A stretch of 64,000 nt of DNA, taken from Paenibacillus rhizovicinus (GTDB taxonomy: Bacteria > Bacillota > Bacilli > Paenibacillales > Paenibacillaceae). Location of the stretch: positions 62,001 through 126,000 of the forward strand of contig NZ_CP048288.1 of the NCBI RefSeq assembly GCF_010365285.1, read 5' to 3'. Position numbers and translations under genes: made by a program. Shown piece after piece: positions 49,049-56,312 of this stretch. Each line of letters opens with the position of its first letter. Within the stretch, counting starts at the first letter, position 1. Under the pieces are notes generated by a model. It was not told the DNA's origin, did no database searches, and worked only from the letters and a program-made list of their open reading frames with translations.

Positions 49049-49410
49049 TGGGTCTCGATGTATATGCATACGTGAGTGGTATTCATGGCAATCGCCCTTG
49101 CTTGGTCTTTGCCCCCGCTGTCCCGTTTGCTACCATGCCGCAGTTTATCTATGACGGCACGCCAATGTTCCGTTGGTCCACCCCGCTGCGCCGGTTATTC
49201 GTCGAGCTGTTTTCATCGTTCATGATGATTAACCTGGATAATCCGCCTATTTTTACTGAGGAGCAGCTTGATCAAGCTCTCATGATTCTCGATGCTGACA
49301 CATCGCTGAAGCGGGCCAAGGATCTCGGGATCGACCATGCTTATTACTTGGACATGGTGCATTTCTTCAGGATCTGCAAGCAACAGCAGTTTATCGTGGC
49401 CATCGCATAG
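49048..49410 (+). CDS. Unknown protein
   Basis: 120 residues; ATG overlaps the previous stop and AGGAGG is upstream. N-terminus G-L-D-V-Y-A-Y-V-S-G-I-H is a strand-turn unit; the C-terminal half is helical (F-T-E-E-Q-L-D-Q-A-L-M-I-L-D). No family recognised. Followed by a strong terminator. Confidence 0.5.
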   Translation: MGLDVYAYVSGIHGNRPCLVFAPAVPFATMPQFIYDGTPMFRWSTPLRRLFVELFSSFMMINLDNPPIFTEEQLDQALMILDADTSLKRAKDLGIDHAYYLDMVHFFRICKQQQFIVAIA

Positions 49411-49423
49411 ATGGCCTTTTTTT
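49398..49423 (+). terminator. Terminator of the MEL operon
   Basis: GGCCATC / GATGGCC stem with a five-base loop and seven T. It overlaps the last codons of the gene at 49048. Confidence 0.85.
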
Positions 49424-49472
49424 CTTATTTCAGTACGTTATATTACATATTTCGTATCGGAGGGAACATACT

Positions 49473-49955
49473 GTGCATTTTACTATCCACCAATTGAAGC
49501 GGGAAGGCAACATTGAGTTTGCATTTCAGTTCCTTAGCATCTTGAAGCTGCGCAATGCCCCATTCATGGAGCACAACGAGGATCTCGATCAGTATTCTTT
49601 CGATATCGATTCCTTCAACGAGGTTTATTCTCGTGACCTGGCATCTATGGGGATCCAATATTCCGATTGTCTACTCGACTTTCACAAGCAGTCCGAACGT
49701 ATTCTCGAGGAGTTGTTCGGTATCTTCAATATGCAGATTCCTGATGATTTCAAGGGTTGGTCAATGAGCTGTGGCGATATCGTTACGCTGCAGCACGGTG
49801 AACACAAGTTTATGAAGGCATCCTACTTCTGCGATGCAGCAGGCTGGAAGCAGATCAATGTATTCAGTGGAGCTGATCGTCATGCTCAACGTGAAGAGAT
49901 CCGGGATCGGGCTCGTAAACGTCTGGCTGCTCTTCGATCCGGTACGATTCATTAA
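49473..49955 (+). CDS. YodL-domain-like protein
   Basis: 160 residues from GTG 49473, nine bases after GGAGG. Residues about 89-130 read P-D-D-F-K-G-W-S-M-S-C-G-D-I-V-T-L then Y-F-C-D-A-A-G-W, close to the pattern P-x-D-F-x-G-x-S-L-S-x-x-D-I-V of YodL-like domains found in Firmicutes mobile elements. Biochemical function of that domain is not known to me. Confidence 0.5.
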   Translation: MHFTIHQLKREGNIEFAFQFLSILKLRNAPFMEHNEDLDQYSFDIDSFNEVYSRDLASMGIQYSDCLLDFHKQSERILEELFGIFNMQIPDDFKGWSMSCGDIVTLQHGEHKFMKASYFCDAAGWKQINVFSGADRHAQREEIRDRARKRLAALRSGTIH

Positions 49956-50028
49956 CTCGACTGAGCGAGTATAAACAGGCCTTTGGCTCAGTGCGGGCCC
50001 TCTATTTGAGGGTATGGCTCACTTGGTT

Positions 50029-50054
50029 ATGCCTATCGGCATGATTCTATGTGA
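50029..50054 (+). promoter_or_regulatory. 26-nt hairpin element, copy 5
   Basis: ATGCC-TATC-GGCAT stem-loop, GATTC, five bases, GA, 24 bases before GTG 50078. Confidence 0.55.
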
Positions 50055-50077
50055 AGTACAAAATAGGAGGTTTTCCT

Positions 50078-50302
50078 GTGACGAATGCAATTAAGATGAC
50101 TTGTGCCATCTTTGTTATCATCTTCCTCGCCCCTACTGTTATCCCCGCTATCCTCGGCATCGTGGCCGCCCTGGTCCCTGCCCTGTTGTGTGTCCTGGCT
50201 GTGTGGCTGGTGTACCGCATGTTCTTCAAAAAGCGTGTTGTTTCCAAGCCGCAGGTCCTGCCCGTCATTATCCGAGAAGTTCAACGCATGATGAAAAAAT
50301 AA
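50078..50302 (+). CDS. Small membrane protein
   Basis: 74 residues from GTG 50078, seven bases after AGGAGG. Two adjoining hydrophobic helices (M-T-C-A-I-F-V-I-I-F-L-A-P and I-V-A-A-L-V-P-A-L-L-C-V-L-A-V-W-L-V) followed by a basic tail (F-F-K-K-R-V-V-S-K). Could be holin-like in size, but no lysin is adjacent. Confidence 0.55.
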   Translation: MTNAIKMTCAIFVIIFLAPTVIPAILGIVAALVPALLCVLAVWLVYRMFFKKRVVSKPQVLPVIIREVQRMMKK

Positions 50303-50336
50303 TGAATACCCAAATCAATCTTAGGAGGCTATTAAC

Positions 50337-50801
50337 ATGAAACAAGCATACGGTTATATCGTCGAGGAATCGAAAAAGCGTATCTTGGTAGGCAAGAAGG
50401 CAGATATCATTGCCATTGCCGCTGATTTCCCTGGAACCATGATTGAATACGCAGCAAATTTGGAGCAGCTGCTCGCTTCGGTCAAAGCCATTGGATACGA
50501 AGTGATCTGCCATAATCCAACCACGAAGATGGAGCAGATGTTTGCCGGCTATAAGCCGACGGACACGCTGCCTCCCGCTCCCCCTTCCCCGCCTACTTCT
50601 TCCGCTCCGGATGATCTTGCGATCCGCAGGTTCTGCATCCAGCCAATTGAGAAAGAATTCGCCGTGATGGTGGCCACTAATTATGGCGTCCAATACCTGA
50701 ACCGTGGCCTGCTCTCCAAAGCGAAAGACGCATACCTGAAGTATGTGGCCGATCGCAGCTTGCTCATGACTGATCTGAAAGCGGCAACGGTGCCGTTCTG
50801 A
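50337..50801 (+). CDS. Unknown protein with Pro-rich linker
   Basis: 154 residues after AGGAGG. An N-terminal alpha/beta domain (about 1-75) and a C-terminal helical part are joined by a P-P-A-P-P-S-P-P linker near residue 80. No motif recognised. Confidence 0.5.
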   Translation: MKQAYGYIVEESKKRILVGKKADIIAIAADFPGTMIEYAANLEQLLASVKAIGYEVICHNPTTKMEQMFAGYKPTDTLPPAPPSPPTSSAPDDLAIRRFCIQPIEKEFAVMVATNYGVQYLNRGLLSKAKDAYLKYVADRSLLMTDLKAATVPF

Positions 50802-50926
50802 TGTATCAGGCCAAACGAATCGTGAGGTCAATTATATGGACGCTGCTGCCCAAGAATGCTCGGCTGGCATGGTTATTTACCTTGCTGGCCGAAGTAATAT
50901 TTTCTGATCAAAAACGCCGTCGTTAA
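50801..50926 (+). CDS. Small basic membrane-associated peptide
   Basis: 41 residues; ATG 50801 overlaps the previous stop (TGATG), so translation is probably coupled. Basic start (Y-Q-A-K-R-I-V-R-S), hydrophobic centre (A-W-L-F-T-L-L-A-E-V-I-F) and basic end (D-Q-K-R-R-R). Likely a membrane peptide. Confidence 0.4.
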   Translation: MYQAKRIVRSIIWTLLPKNARLAWLFTLLAEVIFSDQKRRR

Positions 50927-50947
50927 TGGTATAATGTAATGCATTAC
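50927..50947 (+). promoter_or_regulatory. Extended -10 promoter fused to palindromic operator
   Basis: TGG-TATAAT (50927-50935) is followed without a gap by GTAATGCATTAC (50936-50947), which would cover the start point. ATG 50965 is next, after AGGAGG. The clearest promoter-operator in the window. Confidence 0.7.
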
Positions 50948-50964
50948 ACAAGGAGGTACTGTCC

Positions 50965-51387
50965 ATGGAGTTGAAAGATGTTTTAGCCTATGTCCCGCAG
51001 CATGCCATCTTTACGTTTATGGAGGATGACGTGGAGATGCAGCTCTATCATCACAATGAGGATGGCTGGTGTGTTTGTCCCGTCGGTGATCCCGCTTGCG
51101 ATCCGTCTACCGGCGAGCACAGTCCTCAAGGCCGTATTCAGGCTCAGTTTGTCGAGGCAGTGCTCACACATTTGTACAACACGCAGTGGCTCGATCGTAT
51201 CCTGACCTATGATGTTGCCGGTAATTCTGTAGCGTACACGCCATTTCTCGTGTCTCGCCGCCTTGCCTGCTCAGCTGGTATCAACGGTGATACTTTTGTG
51301 GCTGAGTTCTGGGACGGCGAGAAGGTTGTCGTGCCTTATAATGTCGCATTAAATCGGCCATTTCGGGTCGGCATCCCGCAGTCGTAA
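50965..51387 (+). CDS. Unknown protein under palindrome control
   Basis: 140 residues. Starts M-E-L-K-D-V-L-A-Y, loosely like the MEL family but with Tyr displaced. Contains D-G-W-C-V-C-P-V-G-D-P-A-C-D-P and beta strands (G-D-T-F-V-A-E-F-W-D-G-E-K-V-V-V). No family recognised. Confidence 0.5.
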   Translation: MELKDVLAYVPQHAIFTFMEDDVEMQLYHHNEDGWCVCPVGDPACDPSTGEHSPQGRIQAQFVEAVLTHLYNTQWLDRILTYDVAGNSVAYTPFLVSRRLACSAGINGDTFVAEFWDGEKVVVPYNVALNRPFRVGIPQS

Positions 51388-51414
51388 TCCATTACAGAGA
51401 AATGAGGAATCATT

Positions 51415-51696
51415 GTGGCACAAACAGGTAAGAAGCCGCTTCATATGATACAAAAATATGCGGCGGCCAGGCGAGAAGTCTTCTACAAGCGGCAAATGAT
51501 GCAGCATATTGGCTTTGTGTACGTTGATTCTGAGAAGGCGTGGCTGCACCCTGGCGGCGCCCGCTTTAGCAAGAAGCTGTTCGATCTCTTTGATTTCAAT
51601 AAGACCAAATCGAAGCTGCTGCAGCTCGGCTTTATCTCCCCCGACACGAATCCGAATACTCCCTATCAAGAAGAAAATGACGATGAGCTGGAATAG
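51415..51696 (+). CDS. Unknown small basic protein
   Basis: 93 residues from GTG 51415 after GAGG. Basic helix H-M-I-Q-K-Y-A-A-A-R-R-E-V-F-Y-K-R-Q, then F-S-K-K-L-F-D-L-F-D-F-N-K-T-K-S-K-L-L. Acidic end. Unknown function. Confidence 0.45.
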   Translation: MAQTGKKPLHMIQKYAAARREVFYKRQMMQHIGFVYVDSEKAWLHPGGARFSKKLFDLFDFNKTKSKLLQLGFISPDTNPNTPYQEENDDELE

Positions 51697-51877
51697 GCTG
51701 CCGTTACACGTCAGAGCCTTCCTAGTCGTTCTCATTGGCGGTCTGAGCATCATGATGCTTTGGCCGCTTCTTCAGCTTGTGATCGGGCTTATTGTTGCTA
51801 TGATCGTGATCGGAGTGATTGGCGTTGTGATCTATTATGGGGTTCGGATCCTTGCCTATCTTTTCAGGGGACTATAG
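51683..51877 (+). CDS. Small membrane protein
   Basis: 64 residues from ATG 51683, overlapping the previous gene by 14 bases. Two hydrophobic helices: A-F-L-V-V-L-I-G-G-L-S-I-M-M-L-W and L-V-I-G-L-I-V-A-M-I-V-I-G-V-I-G-V-V-I. Function unknown. Confidence 0.5.
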   Translation: MSWNRLPLHVRAFLVVLIGGLSIMMLWPLLQLVIGLIVAMIVIGVIGVVIYYGVRILAYLFRGL

Positions 51878-51979
51878 GCTTCATGCTTTGGTATTGGCCC
51901 CTGCCCTCTTTCAGCCGGCATCCCTATGACTAGGGTTTTATGTGCCAGCCGCTGGAGGGCAGACTAGCCCCAGGGTTAT

Positions 51980-52114
51980 ATGGAGCACCATGTCATGGTG
52001 AAGATTATGTATCCTCAACGATGTGTGACGGTTATGTATCATGACCGTGTATTGATGCCCATCGCCTTGAACCTTGAGGATGCTATATTTCCATATTTTC
52101 CATATGGCTCCTAA
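51980..52114 (+). CDS. Possible small protein
   Basis: 44 residues, M-E-H-H-V-M-V-K-I-M-Y-P with only AGGG five bases upstream. The surrounding 51878-52317 stretch also contains the repeated text TTATGTATC, a palindrome CACCATG-T-CATGGTG and AT-rich promoter-like sequence near 52160-52180. Coding status is doubtful. Confidence 0.25.
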   Translation: MEHHVMVKIMYPQRCVTVMYHDRVLMPIALNLEDAIFPYFPYGS

Positions 52115-52134
52115 TTGTTTTGAATAATCATGTC

Positions 52135-52146
52135 GTAATGTGTTAC
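52135..52146. promoter_or_regulatory. Palindromic operator
   Basis: GTAATGTGTTAC variant. An AT-rich run TATATATAATATAT lies about 20 bases downstream, a possible -10 region. Confidence 0.45.
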
Positions 52147-52259
52147 ACAACTTAAAGTGTATCTATATATAATATATACCGACAAACCTGGGGTATTTAT
52201 AGATTTATATGTATAGTTCACAAAATAGACACACTGTGTTCTCATTGTTCCCCCCTAAA

Positions 52260-52293
52260 CCGGCTATCGCCTGCATTCATTTTGGCATATAAT
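52260..52293 (+). promoter_or_regulatory. 26-nt hairpin element, copy 6, with TATAAT
   Basis: Stem GGC/GCC with TATC loop (outer pairs weaker), CATTC, five bases, GG instead of GA (52260-52285), followed by TATAAT at 52288-52293. The next gene starts at 52318. Confidence 0.55.
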
Positions 52294-52314
52294 GAATCTT
52301 GTTGATAAGGTGGT

Positions 52315-52326
52315 GTAATGCATTGC
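52315..52326. promoter_or_regulatory. Palindromic operator over a start codon
   Basis: GTAATGCATTGC, one mismatch, contains the ATG (52318) of the SLOG gene. Binding would affect early elongation; the same bases also serve translation. Confidence 0.5.
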
Positions 52327-52863
52327 ATGTTTATGATACAGTACAGGGATCACACATCCAGAGATGAGCTACAGGTTGGTTATGCTGACACTGAATTCGA
52401 TCTTTCATCATGGTGGAGGCACGATGCCAATATCATATCAATACAGGACGTGCGAGATCTCGGCGATCAAAAGCCATTTCGTATTATTGTTGCCGGTTAT
52501 CGGGAGTTCGTTGATTATCCGATGGCATGCAGATGGTTGGATTACTATCTACAATACACCAATCGAGAACAAATCGTCATCATTTCTGGAATGGCTCGTG
52601 GAGCTGATACCATGGGTGAGGATTATGCTAGGGAGCGTGGGATTTACATCCACCAGGCTGCCGCTGATTGGGATCGTTACGGCAAGAGTGCCGGTTATAT
52701 GCGTAATAGTGAGATGGCCAAAGAAGCTGGACCAGGTGGCGCATGCGTTTGCTTTTGGGACGGCTTGTCCAAGGGAACGAAACACATGATTGATATATCA
52801 AAGCGCCACGAGCTGCTGCTACGTGTCGTGAATTACAAGACCAACAAGGAGATGGTAGTATGA
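52318..52863 (+). CDS. SLOG-family (DUF2493-like) nucleotide-binding protein
   Basis: 181 residues, ATG 52318 four bases after AAGGTGG. From residue about 60: F-R-I-I-V-A-G-Y-R-E-F-V-D-Y, then V-I-I-S-G-M-A-R-G-A-D-T-M-G-E-D-Y-A-R-E-R-G and A-D-W-D-R-Y-G-K-S-A-G-Y-M-R-N-S-E-M, the standard signature of DUF2493/SLOG proteins. The fold binds nucleotides or nucleotide-derived signals (ADP-ribose-like). May sense or process such molecules in host defence. Confidence 0.75.
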   Translation: MHCMFMIQYRDHTSRDELQVGYADTEFDLSSWWRHDANIISIQDVRDLGDQKPFRIIVAGYREFVDYPMACRWLDYYLQYTNREQIVIISGMARGADTMGEDYARERGIYIHQAAADWDRYGKSAGYMRNSEMAKEAGPGGACVCFWDGLSKGTKHMIDISKRHELLLRVVNYKTNKEMVV

Positions 52864-53216
52864 GCTCACGTTTAGAATGGTTCAAGAAAAGATACACAGC
52901 TGGACATTTAACCTGGAGTGAACTGGAGGATGCGCTGAATCTCTTGGAGCACTACGAGAATCAGAATCCTGTTCTCTCTAAAGAGAAATGGCGTTTAACG
53001 GAAGAGAATCAGCGCATTCAGAAAGAATGGGATATGTGCGATAAAGCATGCAAAATGTGGCGCACTCGTGCCGAGAATCTTATTGGCGCAGTGAGAGTAT
53101 TCGTTGACAAGAACTTCAAGGGTGGATCCAAAGCAAATCGTGAGGATTACACTCAGATGGTAACGGCTGCTGATGTTTATAAGCTGCGTGAGTCACTGGA
53201 GGCGAATAAGTGGTGA
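52860..53216 (+). CDS. Coiled-coil protein
   Basis: 118 residues; ATG overlaps the previous stop. Helical throughout with a coiled coil near residues 38-75 (S-K-E-K-W-R-L-T-E-E-N-Q-R-I-Q-K-E-W). Unknown function. Confidence 0.5.
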   Translation: MSSRLEWFKKRYTAGHLTWSELEDALNLLEHYENQNPVLSKEKWRLTEENQRIQKEWDMCDKACKMWRTRAENLIGAVRVFVDKNFKGGSKANREDYTQMVTAADVYKLRESLEANKW

Positions 53217-53629
53217 GCGATAAGTGGAAGATCTACGATCGTGACATTGTGGGCCTCTCGCTTATGCTGCACGATGAGATCACGGATAATCATATCCCGC
53301 TCTGCGAGATCGATGTCGAGCCTGGTATTCACGATCATATCGTTATCAGGGGCCAGACGTATTCCTTCTGCCAAAAATCCTTTAAGATACGGGCTGCTGT
53401 TGCCCGCCGCATTGATCTCGGCGATGAACATGATACCGAGGATACAGAACATGCCGTATGTCCTCATTGCGGGCATGAAGACCATGATTGCTTCGAATGG
53501 AGCGGTGATGATGCCGAACACGATTGCGGTCACTGTTCGCTACCATTCAGCTATACCCGTGAAGTCACGATCAGCTACACCACAGTAAAGAAAGGTCGTA
53601 GCTATAAAAAACCAATTGCCGAGGTGTAG
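53210..53629 (+). CDS. Zinc-ribbon protein
   Basis: 139 residues from GTG 53210, seven bases after GGAGG (GTG 53213 also possible). Residues about 83-110 hold C-P-H-C-G-H-E-D-H-D-C and D-C-G-H-C, a zinc ribbon; the first 80 residues are an unrecognised domain. Ends in a basic tail. Located just before RNase H. Confidence 0.5.
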   Translation: MVSDKWKIYDRDIVGLSLMLHDEITDNHIPLCEIDVEPGIHDHIVIRGQTYSFCQKSFKIRAAVARRIDLGDEHDTEDTEHAVCPHCGHEDHDCFEWSGDDAEHDCGHCSLPFSYTREVTISYTTVKKGRSYKKPIAEV

Positions 53630-53632
53630 AAC

Positions 53633-54097
53633 ATGAAAGACGTAATCATCGATACTGACGGCGCCTGCTCTGGAAATCCAGGTCCAGGCGGCTGGTCCAA
53701 TATATTCGTATACCCGAATGGTGATGAAGAAATCAAGACTGGCTTCATCCCCTACTCTACTAATAACCTCAGTGAAATCATTGCTGTGATCAGGGCACTT
53801 GAATCTATCATCGAGCCTAGCAGAGTGCTTCTCAAAACAGACTCCAGCGTGGTGCGCAACTGTTTTGATCATGATTGGCGTGGTAGATGGATAGCTAACG
53901 GCTGGAGGAACTCTAAGAACAAGCTCGTTGAGCACCGGCCCTTTTGGGAACGCCTGTTTGAACTGGTTGATTATCATAAAGTGCGCTTTGTTAAGACGAG
54001 TGATGCGGATCCACTACATAAACGTGCTGATGGCCTTGCAAAGAAAGCTATTCGAGAGGGTCTTGCAGAGGTCAAGGCGCAGCTGCAAGGAGCATAA
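53633..54097 (+). CDS. rnhA: Ribonuclease H
   Basis: 154 residues. I-D-T-D-G-A-C-S-G-N-P-G-P-G-G-W at the start, N-N-L-S-E-I-I-A near 44-51, K-T-D-S-S near 68-72 and H-K-R-A-D near 129-133 supply the catalytic set D9, E48, D70 and D133. Removes RNA primers and resolves RNA-DNA hybrids in phage replication. Typical length for bacterial-type RNase HI. Confidence 0.85.
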   Translation: MKDVIIDTDGACSGNPGPGGWSNIFVYPNGDEEIKTGFIPYSTNNLSEIIAVIRALESIIEPSRVLLKTDSSVVRNCFDHDWRGRWIANGWRNSKNKLVEHRPFWERLFELVDYHKVRFVKTSDADPLHKRADGLAKKAIREGLAEVKAQLQGA

Positions 54098-54202
54098 CCT
54101 GCGGGCTCTATCAGAACTCACAGCTATTACAGAGGGTGCTATCGCACCTATTCAATACGATTTACTTAACCATACCCCTATTTTCCCAAGGAGGAACTAT
54201 CC

Positions 54203-54520
54203 ATGAAATACGCATACACGATTAAAGGCTTGAAGGTTAACGTGAACATCCAAGGGCCGCAAAACGACGAATCGAACGGTAAAGCAGTCGCTTCCGTTGA
54301 AGTCGAAGAGCTGAAGATCGAGCATGAAGTTGAAGGCGGCATTCGGGAGCAGGCTGAGCACATGGCTGCGATCGGCAAGGCTGTGCTCGATATCGTCCGT
54401 GAGGTACGTAAGCCGGCTCATGAACAACATCCAATCGATAGTGGCATGTTCGTTCATTTCCTTGGCGCTGATGCCGAAGGCTTTACCTTCCCTGGCTTTC
54501 CAATCTTTAAGAATAAGTAA
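54203..54520 (+). CDS. Unknown small protein
   Basis: 105 residues after AAGGAGG. Beta strands A-Y-T-I-K-G-L-K-V-N-V-N-I and A-V-A-S-V-E-V-E-E-L-K-I-E-H-E-V, then a helix. Last gene of the rightward operon before convergent transcription. A 19-bp inverted repeat (GTTCATAT-TTA-ATATGAAC, 54559-54577) follows it. Confidence 0.5.
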   Translation: MKYAYTIKGLKVNVNIQGPQNDESNGKAVASVEVEELKIEHEVEGGIREQAEHMAAIGKAVLDIVREVRKPAHEQHPIDSGMFVHFLGADAEGFTFPGFPIFKNK

Positions 54521-54634
54521 CGTCATATTACGTACCGTTATTACTTTATACGTTATATGTTCATATTTAATATGAACTATTGAATGTCGTAATCATGTTC
54601 TTATGGAATATTAGGAATTAACGGTATGAAAAAA

Positions 54635-54658
54635 GGACGCCCCTATTCTTGGGCGTCC
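54635..54658 (-). terminator. Terminator of the MerR-type gene
   Basis: GGACGCCC / GGGCGTCC stem; on the minus strand TTTTTT follows. It overlaps the last codons of the gene ending at 54643. Confidence 0.85.
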
Positions 54659-55323
54659 ATCTCCGGCGGAGACTTAAACATTCGTTTCCATGCTGGCAAA
54701 GCCATGTACTGTCGAAGAGCCAAGGACTGTTTGAGGTGAGCCATCGTCTCTCGGTCCCTCTTCTCTTGATGCTCGATGATCTTATCAATCTTTACTGCTT
54801 GTTCGTTCTTTGAGTGAGCCAGCTGCTGTTCGAGGGTTTCAATCTTCTGGATCTGCTCCTGTTTGGCCAGCACAACCTGTTTCTCCAGAGAATCAATCTT
54901 CTCCAGCGTCTCTTTGTTCATTTCCTGATTCAAAGCGACGAACCATTCTCGGAATGCATCCTGCTGCATTAGGCGATCCATGTCCACATATGTAAGCTGC
55001 GGCGCCGGTATCGGCAACGGGAACTCCCCGTCTGGCTTGCGAAGCTCAAATGCGCCAGTCTCGTTAGCCATGTCATAGATCATGCGGGCCAGGTCTTCAC
55101 CGGTCGTCTTTCGGCCATGTACTTCCTTTTGATCCTTGATAAATTTGAATATCTCGATATCCGTGTCATAAAACAGCCGTTCTTTGCGCTCGTTGCGCTT
55201 CACGAAGTGTACGCCGTGGTTTTCGAGCATATCTGCCCATCCACGAAGCGTCGGCTGCGGAGTACCCAGGATCTCGGAGGCATCGCCGAGCGTCACAAAC
55301 GGCACTTCACGCTGAATTGCCAT
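54643..55323 (-). CDS. MerR-type HTH protein with coiled coil
   Basis: 226 residues from ATG 55323 after GGGGAGGTG. N-terminal V-T-L-G-D-A-S-E-I-L-G-T-P-Q-P-T-L-R-G-W is a MerR-like helix-turn-helix, followed by R-L-F-Y-D-T-D-I-E-I-F-K. The second half is a long coiled coil (E-T-L-E-K-I-D-S-L-E-K-Q). The layout resembles RacA and the MerR/DUF3967 proteins of Bacillus plasmids. It probably binds the repeats next to it and may act in DNA partition or regulation. Confidence 0.6.
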   Translation of the reverse strand: MAIQREVPFVTLGDASEILGTPQPTLRGWADMLENHGVHFVKRNERKERLFYDTDIEIFKFIKDQKEVHGRKTTGEDLARMIYDMANETGAFELRKPDGEFPLPIPAPQLTYVDMDRLMQQDAFREWFVALNQEMNKETLEKIDSLEKQVVLAKQEQIQKIETLEQQLAHSKNEQAVKIDKIIEHQEKRDRETMAHLKQSLALRQYMALPAWKRMFKSPPEMDAQE

Positions 55324-55348
55324 AAATAAAAACACCTCCCCTACTCTA

Positions 55349-55377
55349 TGTATAGCATATCTGAGCAATCCGCTCAA
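55349..55377 (-). promoter_or_regulatory. Promoter of the MerR-type gene
   Basis: Minus-strand TTGAGC (55372-55377), 17-base spacer, TATACA (55349-55354) with extended TGC. Confidence 0.6.
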
Positions 55378-55413
55378 CACCAGAGTTGATAGGTGTAGCT
55401 ATAGATTATACCC

Positions 55414-55615
55414 CGCCCTATATCATAGGTCATCGACTTAGATAATTAAGGTATCTCGCTCTACATGATAGTTCATATACTGAGCTATGATGTAGGTCGA
55501 AATGCAACTCGCCCTACATGATATCTCATACATATAGCTATGCGCATCGGTCGCTATACTTCAGATTTCATAACTCGCTATCAATGAAGTAACCCGCTAT
55601 CCATGAGATTTCATA
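55414..55615. repeat. Cluster of iteron-like repeats
   Basis: Five copies of a unit starting CGC-Y-CTA and containing ATGATA and TCATA begin at 55414, 55457, 55510, 55576 and 55595; the first three are the best (e.g. CGCCCTACATGATATCTCAT at 55510). The 335-base intergenic region 55324-55658 is AT-rich and holds little else besides the MerR-type promoter. Resembles plasmid iterons or multi-site operators. Confidence 0.55.
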
Positions 55616-55658
55616 GAATAATCTTTGAGGAAAGTATCTGAAAGGGTTTGATGTAGGT

Positions 55659-56276
55659 ATGAATCACCTGATTTTGCGGCTATCAGGTTTCATGTATGGC
55701 GGATTCACCTCTGTAATAGTAGCTATGACATGTCGTGGAGGTCACTCAGAGGCTATCATATCGGTCGCCTTGGCCATCTCAGCTATGAATTACTACCTGA
55801 TAGGCAAGTTAACGCTGAAAAAGCATGCGATGATCGACACTTTGACCAAGGCATTCAATCGATTGGCATGGGAAATGGATCTGAAGAGGAGGGACCGCCA
55901 GGAAATGGCAGTCTTAGCGCTCGATCTGGATCACTTCAAATCCATTAATGATACCTTCGGCCATGTGATGGGGGATTCCGTGCTCCAACAGGTAGGTGCA
56001 GTCGTTCGTCAGCACATAAGACCAGCCGATGTCTTTTACCGGTATGGGGGAGAGGAGTTTGTCATTGTTCTCCATGATGTTGACCTTCAGATAGCCCTTG
56101 ATAGAGGTCAATCATTGCTCGAGCTGATTAAGTCAAAGGTCAGAGCAGGGGAACAGGAGGTCACATGTTCTATTGGTGTCGCTCAAGGGAACGACCTCGC
56201 AGAAACGTTCAAGGAAGCTGATCAAGCCTTATATTTAGCAAAACAGCAAGGGCGAAATCAAGTTAAATGCCTCTGA
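55659..56276 (+). CDS. Membrane diguanylate cyclase (GGDEF domain)
   Basis: 205 residues. Two membrane helices (about 5-24 and 31-50), then D-T-L-T-K-A-F-N-R (60-68), L-D-L-D-H-F-K-S-I-N-D-T-F-G-H (88-102) and the active-site loop R-Y-G-G-E-E-F (128-134). R-P-A-D at 121-124 is a correctly spaced inhibitory site. All residues needed for c-di-GMP synthesis appear present. No regulatory input domain exists apart from the membrane part. Preceded by the repeat cluster. Confidence 0.85.
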   Translation: MNHLILRLSGFMYGGFTSVIVAMTCRGGHSEAIISVALAISAMNYYLIGKLTLKKHAMIDTLTKAFNRLAWEMDLKRRDRQEMAVLALDLDHFKSINDTFGHVMGDSVLQQVGAVVRQHIRPADVFYRYGGEEFVIVLHDVDLQIALDRGQSLLELIKSKVRAGEQEVTCSIGVAQGNDLAETFKEADQALYLAKQQGRNQVKCL

Positions 56277-56312
56277 TGTAGCTCAATTTTAAAGGAAAGG
56301 GAAGTGGGAGAT

